Below are positions 1 through 5,961 of a stretch of 8,881 nt of DNA, piece after piece (the first letter of the stretch is position 1; the number at the start of each line of letters is the position of its first letter). The translations under genes were made by a program, and so were the position numbers. A model generated the notes under the pieces. That model worked only from the letters and a program-made list of their open reading frames with translations, made no database searches and had not been told where the DNA came from. Location of the stretch: NCBI GenBank assembly GCA_024234055.1, contig JACKOW010000025.1:1-8881 (forward strand). Reading direction: 5' to 3'. The stretch comes from Rhodanobacteraceae bacterium (GTDB lineage Bacteria > Pseudomonadota > Gammaproteobacteria > Xanthomonadales > SZUA-5).

Positions 1-42
1 CGTGCCCCGTGCCCCGTGCCCCGTGCCCCGTGCCCCGCGCCC
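1..42. repeat. Heptamer tandem array (cgtgccc) with G-quadruplex potential
   Basis: Five exact copies of the 7-bp unit cgtgccc and a sixth with one change (cgcgccc) run to the last base before the stop codon of the dehydrogenase at 43-801. The array may extend left of the window. On the minus strand, which is the coding strand of that gene, it reads as GGGG runs separated by three-base CAC loops. That satisfies the usual G4 consensus, so the 3' untranslated RNA could fold into a four-tetrad quadruplex. The repeat and its position are seen directly; folding is an inference. Confidence 0.9.
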
Positions 43-801
43 TCAGGCCAGATACCCGCCATCCACCGGCAGTACGGTGCCGGTGACATAAGCCGCGCCG
101 GGACTGAGCAGATAGAGCACTGCGGGGGCGATTTCATCGGGTTGGGCCATGCGTTGCTGCGGTATCAGCGGCATGATCATCTTGAGGATGGCCGGTGTTT
201 GAGTGATGGCGCTGGCGAACTTGGTGTCGGTCAGGCCCGGCAGTACCGCATTGACTCGGATCTGCTGCTGCGCCAGTTCCTTGGCCCAGGCCTGGGTCAT
301 CGAAATGATGGCGGCCTTGGAGAAGGAATAGACGCCCTGGCCCCAGGCCGGGCGCACGCCGTTGACGCTGGCGATGTTGACGATGGAACCGCCCTGCTTC
401 ATGCGTTTGGCGGCCTGCTGGGTCATGTACCAGTAGCCGCGGATATTGACGTCGACGGTCTTGTGATAGGCGTCCAGTCCCATGTCGAGCATGGGCCCGA
501 AGTAGGGATTGGCGGCGGCGTTGTTGACCAGCAATTGCGGTGTCAGACCTTTCTGATCCAGCTCCGCGAACAATGCGTCGATGGCTTCCGGCTCGCCGAT
601 GTGGGCGGCTACCGCGACAGCCTCGCCGCCGTCATCGCGGATGCTCTGGGCCACTGCCTCGCAGGCATCCTGCTTGCGGCTGGAGATGATCACCCGGGCG
701 CCGTGTGTAGCCAGCAGGCGCGCCGTGGCTTCGCCGATGCCGCGGCTGGCGCCGGTGATCAGGGCGGTCTTGCCGGAAAGATCGAAAGTGGCGGCGGACA
801 T
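43..801 (-). CDS. SDR family oxidoreductase, classical, DHRS4-like, probably NADP(H)-dependent
   Basis: A 252-residue classical short-chain dehydrogenase, a full-length single Rossmann domain in the cytoplasm. The cofactor glycine motif TGASRGIG is at residues 16-23, NNAA at 93-96, and the catalytic tetrad is N119, S145, Y158 and K162 (YxxxK). R20 in the glycine loop and R42-K43 after the second strand are the basic residues that usually mark NADP(H) preference. VNNAAANPYFG resembles the DHRS4/tropinone-reductase-like branch, whose members reduce carbonyls such as retinal or diketones; the substrate here cannot be named. The C-terminal YVTGTVLPVDGGY is the usual SDR ending. The ATG is supported by AGGAG at 808-812, six bases upstream. 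The gene ends directly at a heptamer array and is transcribed away from another SDR. The family is near certain; the exact reaction is unknown. Confidence 0.95.
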   Translation of the reverse strand: MSAATFDLSGKTALITGASRGIGEATARLLATHGARVIISSRKQDACEAVAQSIRDDGGEAVAVAAHIGEPEAIDALFAELDQKGLTPQLLVNNAAANPYFGPMLDMGLDAYHKTVDVNIRGYWYMTQQAAKRMKQGGSIVNIASVNGVRPAWGQGVYSFSKAAIISMTQAWAKELAQQQIRVNAVLPGLTDTKFASAITQTPAILKMIMPLIPQQRMAQPDEIAPAVLYLLSPGAAYVTGTVLPVDGGYLA

Positions 802-1038
802 GCAATTCTCCTGAGCTTTGGCTTGAGTGGATGGCTCCGAGTCTGCATGCTAGTGCGGCGTGTCATAAATACCTTGAATTATTTCCGCGTCTTTCGACTC
901 CGATGCTGCGTTGCTCGTCGGCGCCATAGCGCTGCCATGACTTCTCCTCGCGCCTTGCCTCGGGCCGAAATCCATCGGAAATTACTTCAACCTGTTCATG
1001 ACACACCACACTAGATCGTGATCCATCCAAGGGGACAG
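802..1038. other. Divergent intergenic region between two SDR genes
   Basis: This gap must hold the promoters of both dehydrogenase genes, but I could not find a convincing -35/-10 pair for either. No small gene is supported. It contains the imperfect inverted repeat at 874-990, listed separately. A Shine-Dalgarno is clear on each side: AGGAG at 808-812 for the minus gene, AAGGGG at 1029-1034 for the plus gene. Confidence 0.6.
874..990. repeat. Imperfect inverted repeat, possible non-autonomous element
   Basis: The left arm ttgaattatttccg (874-887) is matched by the reverse complement of 976-990, ttgaagtaatttccg, with one substitution and one single-base gap. The arms enclose about 88 bp of GC-rich sequence with no ORF of its own. 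AT-rich matching ends around a GC-rich core are typical of small MITE-like or repeated intergenic elements, but they could also be a large operator or chance. No target-site duplication was seen. Confidence 0.35.
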
Positions 1039-1848
1039 ATGATGGCGGGGCAGCGGGTACTGGTGACCGGTGCGGGCAGCGGATTGGGCCGTGAGCTGGC
1101 GCTGTGCTATGCCCGACGCGGTGATCGGGTCGCCTGTGTCGATCTCTACGCCGATCGGGCCGACGAAACCGTGCGTCTGTTGCCAGGAGGCGGACATCTG
1201 GCTCTCGTCGCCGACGTCGGCTCGGACGCCGCCATGGCGGCGCTCAAGGCTCAGGTCATGGGCGCCTGGTCAGGGCTGGACGTGCTGGTCAACAATGCCG
1301 GCATCGCCTGTGGGGGCGAGTGCGCCCGCACCAGCGCTGCGGAATGGCAGCGCACCATCAACATCAACCTGATGGGCGTGGTTCGCGGCGTGCGTGAGTT
1401 TGTGCCGATGATGGAGGCGCAGGGCAGCGGTCGGGTCATCAACGTCGCTTCCTTTGCCGGGCTGGCAGGCGCTCCGGGTCTGGGCGCCTATGGCGTGTCC
1501 AAGGCCGGCGTGGTGGCCCTCTCCGAGGGCATGCGCGCCGAACTGCAGCCCAAGGGCATTCACGTCAGCGTGCTGTGTCCGAGTTTCTTCAAGACCAATC
1601 TGCTGCAGTCCTTCCAGGGCGAGAACGATGTGCCGCTCAAGCATGTGGCCGCGAAACTCATGGAAAGCAGCCCGATCAATGCCGCTGACGTCGCGCGCTA
1701 CACCATTGAGGAGAGCGAGCGCGGTCGCTTTCTGCTGCTGCCGCACAAGGACACCCGCATCCGCTGGTGGCTGAAGCGCTGGATGCCGGGCCTGTATTTC
1801 CGCGAACTGCTGCGCTATGTGGCGAAGAACACCCGCAAGGCGGGGTGA
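1039..1848 (+). CDS. SDR family oxidoreductase, classical, probably NAD(H)-dependent
   Basis: A 269-residue classical SDR. The glycine motif TGAGSGLG is at residues 10-17, NNAG at 85-88, and the catalytic tetrad N110, S138, Y151, K155 is complete. D35 at the end of the second strand (VACVDLY) is the acidic residue that normally selects NAD(H), in contrast to the divergent neighbour. The tail after about residue 225 is basic and aromatic (RIRWWLKRWMPGLYF), an extension seen in some SDRs thought to act on lipophilic substrates; the substrate is unknown. The frame is open back to a GTG at 1018, but AAGGGG at 1029-1034 lies 4 bases before the ATG at 1039 and 7 before the ATG at 1042, so one of these is the real start. 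The gene ends six bases before a heptamer array and converges on ispA. Confidence 0.93.
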   Translation: MMAGQRVLVTGAGSGLGRELALCYARRGDRVACVDLYADRADETVRLLPGGGHLALVADVGSDAAMAALKAQVMGAWSGLDVLVNNAGIACGGECARTSAAEWQRTININLMGVVRGVREFVPMMEAQGSGRVINVASFAGLAGAPGLGAYGVSKAGVVALSEGMRAELQPKGIHVSVLCPSFFKTNLLQSFQGENDVPLKHVAAKLMESSPINAADVARYTIEESERGRFLLLPHKDTRIRWWLKRWMPGLYFRELLRYVAKNTRKAG

Positions 1849-1854
1849 GAGCGG

Positions 1855-1920
1855 GTTGTTGGTTGTCGGTTGCCGGTTGTCGGTTGTTGGTATGAGCGGA
1901 TGTTGGTTGTTGGTGTTGGT
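1855..1920 (+). repeat. Degenerate heptamer array (gttgtcg type)
   Basis: Five consecutive 7-bp units, gttgttg, gttgtcg, gttgccg, gttgtcg, gttgttg (1855-1889), then a broken copy and further gttgttg/gtgttg units to about 1920. Only the fifth and sixth bases of the unit vary. The array starts six bases after the stop codon of the upstream SDR. GG dinucleotides recur every seven bases on the coding strand, which would allow at most a weak two-tetrad quadruplex. Confidence 0.85.
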
Positions 1921-1952
1921 GCGGGAAGAGCAGTTCAGGGCGGGCTTTTGTG

Positions 1953-2019
1953 GGTCCAGACTTGTCTGGACGCTTCTCGTCTGGTCCCTTCTCCGGGAGT
2001 GGCCGGACAAGTCCGGACC
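1953..2019. repeat. Inverted pair of palindromic repeats (REPIN-like)
   Basis: The 19-mer at 1953-1971 (ggtccagacttgtctggac) and the reverse complement of 2001-2019 (ggtccggacttgtccggcc) match at 16 of 19 positions. Each copy is itself a palindrome with a central tt. Two of the three differences lie at paired positions of the stem (A-T in one copy, G-C in the other), so base pairing is kept. The copies are inverted and separated by 29 bp, the arrangement expected of a doublet of palindromic repeats. The family is not one I can name. Confidence 0.7.
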
Positions 2020-2024
2020 TGCAC

Positions 2025-2080
2025 GAGCTACCACACGTAGAGCGTCACGTAGCCCGCTACGCGGCCAACGTGAGCTACGT
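2025..2080. repeat. Cluster of GTAG/CTAC palindromic motifs
   Basis: Within 56 bp there are two direct copies of gagctac (2025-2031 and 2072-2078), two copies of cacgtag (2034-2040 and 2046-2052) and a small hairpin cgtag-cccg-ctacg. It looks like a remnant of a palindromic intergenic repeat, but no full inverted pair could be aligned. Family unknown. Confidence 0.4.
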
Positions 2081-2091
2081 AAGAAGGCTCC

Positions 2092-2118
2092 CCTCCGCGT
2101 CCTCCGCGCCTCCGCGTG
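2092..2118. repeat. Short 9-bp tandem repeat (cctccgcgt)
   Basis: Three adjacent near-copies: cctccgcgt, cctccgcgc, ctccgcgtg. It continues as agatc to the right. Similar ctccgcg-rich intergenic repeats recur in many proteobacterial genomes; whether this one is repeated elsewhere in this genome cannot be seen here. Confidence 0.55.
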
Positions 2119-2131
2119 AGATCGCCCTTGC

Positions 2132-2145
2132 CAACCAGCAACCAG
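2132..2145 (-). repeat. Two-unit heptamer (ctggttg) at the ispA 3' end
   Basis: The plus strand reads caaccag twice in a row. On the minus strand this is ctggttg ctggttg, starting two bases after the ispA stop codon. Together with the flanking bases, 2130-2143 matches 1854-1867 in inverted orientation at 12 of 14 positions, so the repeat island has imperfect inverted ends. Confidence 0.6.
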
Positions 2146-2147
2146 CC

Positions 2148-3044
2148 TCAACTCTCGCGCTCGGCCACGTAGTGAGCCAGCCCGCGCAGCGTGTCGGCCT
2201 GGTGGTCGAATTCAGCAAGCGCGTCTATGGCGGCCGCCAGATGCTGCTGTGTCAGGCGTCGTGATTCTTCGATGCCGACCAGGGCCGGATAGGTCGGCTT
2301 GCCGCGGGCCAGATCCGAGCCCTGGGGCTTGCCGAGGACCTCGGTGGTGCCGAGCACATCGAGGATGTCGTCATGAATCTGGAAGGCGAAGCCCAGCTCC
2401 CGGCCGTAGCGGTCCAGCGCCGCGTACTCCTGGCTAGATTCAGGAACGCCGGCCGCCAGGGCGCCGAGCAGTACCGAGGCGCGGATCAGTTCACCGGTCT
2501 TGTAGCGATGCATCCGCTCCAGCTCATTGAGGGTCAGGGTCTGTCCAACGGCGGCCAGATCTATGGCCTGTCCACCGGCCATCCCACGCGATCCGCAGGC
2601 GCTCGCCAGTAGTCGAAGCATGGCCAGCTGCGCCTTGGCCGGCCACAGACCGGAGGCGCTGGCCAGCACTTCGAAAGCCAGGGCCTGCAGGGCGTCTCCC
2701 GCCAGGATCGCCTCGGCTTCGCCAAATGCGATATGGCAGGTAGGCTTGCCCCGGCGCAACTCATCGTTGTCCATCGCCGGAAGATCGTCGTGGATCAATG
2801 AATAGGCGTGGATGATCTCCACCGCTGCGGCAGGTGGATCGAGCAGCTCCGGCGGGGCATTGAGCGCCTTGCCGGCGGCGTAGACCAGGGCCGGACGCAA
2901 GCGCTTGCCGCCACCCAGCACGCTGTAGCGCATGGCCTGGTGCAGGCGCTCGGGAAGTTGTTCAGCTGCCGGCAACGAGACCTGCAGCGCGCGCTCGGCG
3001 CGCTCGGCCGCTTCGGCGAGAAAATCCAGGACCGGGAAAGGCAT
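2148..3044 (-). CDS. ispA: Farnesyl diphosphate synthase (short-chain trans-prenyltransferase)
   Basis: A 298-residue protein, the same length class as E. coli IspA. It condenses dimethylallyl/geranyl diphosphate with isopentenyl diphosphate to C15 farnesyl diphosphate, the precursor of undecaprenyl phosphate and quinone tails. GGGKRLRP is at 44-51. The first aspartate-rich motif is DDLPAMD at 86-92, with the two-residue insertion (DDx4D) of bacterial FPP synthases. GGQAID is at 157-162 and the second aspartate-rich motif DDILD at 225-229. Y81-S82 upstream of the first motif match E. coli IspA (HAYSLIHDD) and fit a C15 product. Eleven bases separate the xseB stop from this ATG and no good Shine-Dalgarno is seen, so translational coupling to xseB is likely. 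dxs, which follows ispA in E. coli, is not present here. Confidence 0.96.
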   Translation of the reverse strand: MPFPVLDFLAEAAERAERALQVSLPAAEQLPERLHQAMRYSVLGGGKRLRPALVYAAGKALNAPPELLDPPAAAVEIIHAYSLIHDDLPAMDNDELRRGKPTCHIAFGEAEAILAGDALQALAFEVLASASGLWPAKAQLAMLRLLASACGSRGMAGGQAIDLAAVGQTLTLNELERMHRYKTGELIRASVLLGALAAGVPESSQEYAALDRYGRELGFAFQIHDDILDVLGTTEVLGKPQGSDLARGKPTYPALVGIEESRRLTQQHLAAAIDALAEFDHQADTLRGLAHYVAERES

Positions 3045-3055
3045 CGTGGTGCGGC

Positions 3056-3319
3056 TCAGGGTGTTTCCGGGTCCAGCCGCACGCGACCGCTGGGGTCATT
3101 GCCCTTGAGCAACAGATCGACACGAAGTTCGGCCTCGTTCAGCGCCTGCTGGCAGTTCTGGTACAGCAGCATGCCGCGTTCAAAGGCCTTGACCGAATCT
3201 TCCAGAGTCAGCTCACCGTGCTCCATGCGCGCCACCAGCGATTCGAGCTCGTCCAGCGACTTCTCGAAATCGGCGATGGCGCCCGGCTGCGTCACGGGTT
3301 TGGATTCGGTCGTGCTCAT
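3056..3319 (-). CDS. xseB: Exodeoxyribonuclease VII small subunit
   Basis: An 87-residue protein, typical for XseB (about 80 residues). Several XseB subunits bind one XseA to form exonuclease VII, a metal-independent single-strand nuclease of the cytoplasm. The family pattern is visible: FEKSLDELESLVARMEHGELTLEDSVKAFE at about 18-47 split over two helices, then ERGMLLYQNCQQALNEAE at about 47-64, which form the helical hairpin. The N-terminal 15 residues and the C-terminal tail are low-complexity. It is the first gene of a two-gene unit with ispA, an order conserved in many gammaproteobacteria. No Shine-Dalgarno precedes the ATG; see the promoter candidate at 3328-3356. The large subunit XseA is not in the window. 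Confidence 0.95.
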   Translation of the reverse strand: MSTTESKPVTQPGAIADFEKSLDELESLVARMEHGELTLEDSVKAFERGMLLYQNCQQALNEAELRVDLLLKGNDPSGRVRLDPETP

Positions 3320-3327
3320 GGGCGCGC

Positions 3328-3356
3328 AAGGTAGCGCAGCCGCCTTGCCGGAGCAA
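3328..3356 (-). promoter_or_regulatory. Candidate promoter for xseB-ispA
   Basis: On the minus strand TTGCTC (3351-3356) and TACCTT (3328-3333) are 17 bases apart. Each matches the sigma-70 consensus at only three of six positions, although the -10 keeps its key T, A and final T. Initiation about seven bases downstream would fall within one or two bases of the xseB ATG, which fits the missing Shine-Dalgarno and would make the message nearly leaderless. Confidence 0.3.
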
Positions 3357-3415
3357 GCACCTGTGCCGTGGACGAACTTTCCCGGCGGGCGGCAGTCCCT
3401 TGACTACAGGCACGC

Positions 3416-3427
3416 TAGAATGGCGCG
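3416..3427 (+). promoter_or_regulatory. Candidate -10 element for a leaderless gspA transcript
   Basis: TAGAAT (3416-3421) matches five of six bases of the -10 consensus and ends six bases before the gspA ATG, so transcription would be expected to start at or next to the A of the start codon. No Shine-Dalgarno is present in between. There is no good -35 at 16-18 bases; TTGACT at 3400-3405 is only ten bases away, too close for a normal sigma-70 pair. Confidence 0.4.
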
Positions 3428-5035
3428 ATGTACCTAGACTTCTACGGCCTCTCCGAGGCACCTTTCTCCATTACCCCGGATCCGCGCTTCGTCTATTTGA
3501 GCGAGCGCCACCGGGACGGACTGGCACATCTGTTGTACGGCGTCGGTCAGGGGGGCTCTGGCGGTTTCGTGCAGCTGACCGGCGAGGTTGGCACTGGCAA
3601 GACCACCTTGTGCAGGCTGCTGCTGGAACAACTGCCCGACAAGACCCGCGTGGCCTTGTTGCTCAATCCACTGCTGAGCCCGGTGGAACTGCTCGAAACC
3701 ATCTGCGAAGAGCTGCACATCGAAATCGAGGATGCGCGCGGCAGTCTGAAGACGCTGACGGATCGACTGAACGCCTTTCTGCTCAAGGCGCACGCCGCCG
3801 GCGAGCGGGTGGTGGTGATCATCGACGAGGCCCAGAACCTGTCGGTCGACTCGCTGGAGCAGGTGCGCTTGCTGACCAATCTGGAAACGGCCACGCAAAA
3901 GCTGCTGCAGATCATCCTGCTGGGCCAGCCGGAATTGCGCGAGTTACTGGACAGGCCAGACTTGCGACAGCTGGCACAACGCATCACCGCGCGCTATCAC
4001 CTGACACCGCTGGATGCCGACGAGACCGAAACCTATGTGCGTCATCGGCTGCACGTGGTGGGCAGTGAGCGCTTGCCATTCACCCGCCTGGCGCTGCGTA
4101 CCCTGCACCGTCGCTCCGGGGGTGTGCCCAGGCTGATCAACGTGATCGCCGACCGGGCGCTGGTGGCCGGGTATGCGCGCTCGCTGGACAGCATCAATGA
4201 GCGGGTCATTGACGAGGCTGCCGATGAGGCACTGCATGGCGGCTCACGTCGCCGCCGCCGGCTGTGGATGAGTGTGGCGGCGGCGCTGGCGCTGATCGCC
4301 CTGTCGCTGGTCGCATGGCGCTGGCCGCGCGCGTCCGATCCGGCGACCGAGGCGGTGGCTGCCGATGCGCCTGTGGCGCCGGCCGAGGCCCCCTCGGAAG
4401 CACTGCAGCGTCTGCTGGCGAGCCATGAAGAGTCGGACATGCGCCCCTGGCAGCGTCTCGCCGAGCTTTGGTCTTGGCCGGCGGACGCCGATCAGCTGAC
4501 CAGACTGGCCGCTTGTGGTGGTCGCATCGAGCCCGGCATCAACTGTCTGCGCGCCTCCGGGCCGCTGGGACGGCTGGGCAAGCTGGGCCGTCCGGTCATC
4601 CTGCGATTGCGCGGCGAGAGCGGCTTTGCCTCGGCGGTTCTATTGGCGCTGGATGAGCGGCAGGCCCGAATCGAGCTTGGTGGTGAAACCCTGACTCTGC
4701 CGCGGTCCTTGATCGAACTGCATTGGTTGGGAGACTATCGGGTCATGTGGCGTGCACCAGAGTGGGTGCCGGCCACCCTGCGCAACGGCGATCGCGGACC
4801 CGGCGTAAACTGGTTGCGTGAACGATTGGCCGCCGCTGAGGTCCAAGAGGGTCTGGAAGGCCCGATTGGACAGGGCGAAGTCTTCGATACAGAGTTGGAA
4901 CGCCGCTTACGACGTTTGCAGATTCGTTTGGGGCTGGTCGCAGATGGCATTGCCGGGCCGGAAACACAGATGGCCCTGGCCAGTTTCGATGAGGAAGGCC
5001 CGCGCCTTGCGCGCCTGGAATTGCCCCGAGGTTGA
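3428..5035 (+). CDS. gspA: GspA/ExeA-type type II secretion accessory ATPase with peptidoglycan-binding domain
   Basis: A 535-residue inner-membrane protein that, with GspB, binds peptidoglycan and helps the secretin GspD assemble in the outer membrane. Residues 1-270 are a cytoplasmic AAA ATPase: the N-terminal signature MYLDFYGLSEAPFSITPDP, Walker A G52-T59 (GEVGTGKT), Walker B VVVIIDE at 128-134, sensor-like ILLGQPEL at 163-170, and GGVPRLIN at 231-238. Five arginines (274-278) precede one membrane helix, about 279-297. Residues about 330-455 form the periplasmic region that is C39-peptidase-like in this family; C363 and C373 are present but a catalytic triad is not evident. Residues about 450-517 are a PG_binding_1 domain. 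The order ATPase, helix, periplasmic domain, PG-binding is that of ExeA. gspB follows after three bases. No Shine-Dalgarno is seen. Confidence 0.94.
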   Translation: MYLDFYGLSEAPFSITPDPRFVYLSERHRDGLAHLLYGVGQGGSGGFVQLTGEVGTGKTTLCRLLLEQLPDKTRVALLLNPLLSPVELLETICEELHIEIEDARGSLKTLTDRLNAFLLKAHAAGERVVVIIDEAQNLSVDSLEQVRLLTNLETATQKLLQIILLGQPELRELLDRPDLRQLAQRITARYHLTPLDADETETYVRHRLHVVGSERLPFTRLALRTLHRRSGGVPRLINVIADRALVAGYARSLDSINERVIDEAADEALHGGSRRRRRLWMSVAAALALIALSLVAWRWPRASDPATEAVAADAPVAPAEAPSEALQRLLASHEESDMRPWQRLAELWSWPADADQLTRLAACGGRIEPGINCLRASGPLGRLGKLGRPVILRLRGESGFASAVLLALDERQARIELGGETLTLPRSLIELHWLGDYRVMWRAPEWVPATLRNGDRGPGVNWLRERLAAAEVQEGLEGPIGQGEVFDTELERRLRRLQIRLGLVADGIAGPETQMALASFDEEGPRLARLELPRG

Positions 5036-5038
5036 TGT

Positions 5039-5944
5039 ATGTCCCTGATACTGGATGCGCTGAAGAAATCCGAGGCCGAACGCCGACGCGGCCTGCCGCC
5101 GAGTCTGCATGCGCAGTTCGGTACGCCGCGGCGCCCGCGCCGCGCCCCGTGGGCGGTGGGTGCGGGCGCCGTGCTGTTGATGGCGGGTCTGGGCGGCAGT
5201 TGGTTCTGGCTGGCGCAGGATCCGACAGCGCCCACCCCTGGGTCGACCGGGACCTCGCTGGCCGACGTCGATCAGTCGGGAACGGCGGACGCGCCCGATA
5301 CGCGCCCAGCGGTCGATATCGCCAAGATGGCGGCACCGGCCCCCGCAGCAGTGTCGGCAGCTGTTGCCGCGGCAGCACCCGTGCCGACTCGGGCCGTTGG
5401 CGAAGCTGCGTTCGGGGGCGTGGGTGGTGATGGCAATGGTGGCACGGTGTCCGGCGGTGGGCTGCCAGTGCCGCAACGCGCGGGCTTGTACACGCCATCG
5501 GTCAGTCCGACGACGACCGTCGCCAGTCAGCCGCCGGCGGTGCCGGTAGCTGCGCCGCCGAGCGCGCCGGTCGTGGCGCCGGACGAATCATCCGAAGCCG
5601 TGACAGCACCTGCGACTGCACCTGCGACTGCCGTGGCGATGACCACGCCTCCAGCATCATTCAACCCCGCGGTGGTTGATCCGGCAGCGACGAAGCCGGA
5701 AGAGAAGCTGCCGCTGATGTATGAACTGCCTTACGGCACGCGCAAGGAGCTGCCCAAGCTGGAGCTGACCATGCACGTGTTCAGTCCAGTCCGCGAAGAA
5801 CGTTTCATTGTGCTCAATGGCAAGCGCTACACCGTGGATTCTCCAGCCCCCGGGCCTGAATTGACTCTGCTCGACATCGTCGCTGACGGCGTGGTGCTCG
5901 AGTTTCGCGGACAACGCTTCCTGCTGCCAAACCAGGTGTTCTGA
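5039..5944 (+). CDS. gspB: GspB-type type II secretion accessory protein
   Basis: A 301-residue inner-membrane protein. It starts with the family signature MSLILDALKKSEAERRRG, then a basic stretch and one membrane helix at about 38-58. Residues 60-223 are an Ala/Pro/Gly/Thr-rich periplasmic linker. The C-terminal 75 residues (about 225-301) are the T2SSB/GspB domain: LPYGTRKELPKLELTMHVFS, ERFIVLNGKRY at 244-254 and FRGQRFLLPNQVF at the very end. In Aeromonas and relatives GspA and GspB form a complex needed for secretin localisation. GAGG (5028-5031), seven bases before the ATG and inside the end of gspA, is a good ribosome site, so the pair is co-translated. The linker holds a 12-bp DNA repeat at 5606-5631. 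No other type II secretion genes lie in the window. Confidence 0.93.
   Translation: MSLILDALKKSEAERRRGLPPSLHAQFGTPRRPRRAPWAVGAGAVLLMAGLGGSWFWLAQDPTAPTPGSTGTSLADVDQSGTADAPDTRPAVDIAKMAAPAPAAVSAAVAAAAPVPTRAVGEAAFGGVGGDGNGGTVSGGGLPVPQRAGLYTPSVSPTTTVASQPPAVPVAAPPSAPVVAPDESSEAVTAPATAPATAVAMTTPPASFNPAVVDPAATKPEEKLPLMYELPYGTRKELPKLELTMHVFSPVREERFIVLNGKRYTVDSPAPGPELTLLDIVADGVVLEFRGQRFLLPNQVF
5606..5631 (+). repeat. 12-bp tandem repeat inside gspB
   Basis: gcacctgcgact occurs twice in a row (5606-5617 and 5618-5629) followed by gc. It keeps the reading frame and encodes APATAPAT in the disordered linker of GspB. A copy-number change would lengthen or shorten the linker by four residues without a frameshift. 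Confidence 0.8.
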
Positions 5945-5961
5945 GCCCGCGGGAGACAGCG

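Larger units (their letters stand above)
1849..2147. other. Repeat-dense gene-free island between convergent genes
   Basis: About 300 bp without a credible gene, between the 3' ends of the plus-strand SDR and ispA. Nearly all of it is repeats: a heptamer array (1855-1920), an inverted pair of palindromes (1953-2019), a 15-bp direct repeat (1964-1978 and 1979-1993, 13 of 15 identical), clustered GTAG/CTAC palindromic motifs (2025-2080), a 9-bp repeat (2092-2118) and a two-unit heptamer array (2132-2145). No hairpin with a T-run is present, so no classical terminator is called. Confidence 0.85.

Noticed and set aside
1..42. CRISPR-like array
   Set aside because: Units are contiguous 7-mers with no spacers, and no cas genes are present.
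16..1014. A 332-codon open frame on the plus strand across the minus-strand SDR gene
   Set aside because: It begins inside the heptamer repeat, has no ribosome site or family resemblance, and lies antisense to a clearly real SDR gene; long antisense frames are common at this GC content.
1018..1038. GTG at 1018 as the start of the second SDR
   Set aside because: The Shine-Dalgarno AAGGGG lies downstream of this codon, so it must serve the ATG at 1039 or 1042.
1270..2151. A 293-codon minus-strand frame over the second SDR and the repeat island
   Set aside because: Its N-terminal half is the translation of intergenic repeats and the rest is antisense to the SDR; no domain is seen.
3400..3405. 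TTGACT as the -35 box of gspA
   Set aside because: It is only 10 bases from the TAGAAT hexamer; sigma-70 promoters need about 16-18, and no -10 lies at that distance from it.
4743..5498. A 251-codon minus-strand frame across the gspA-gspB junction
   Set aside because: It is antisense to two well-supported genes, very Arg/Pro-rich and of no recognisable family.
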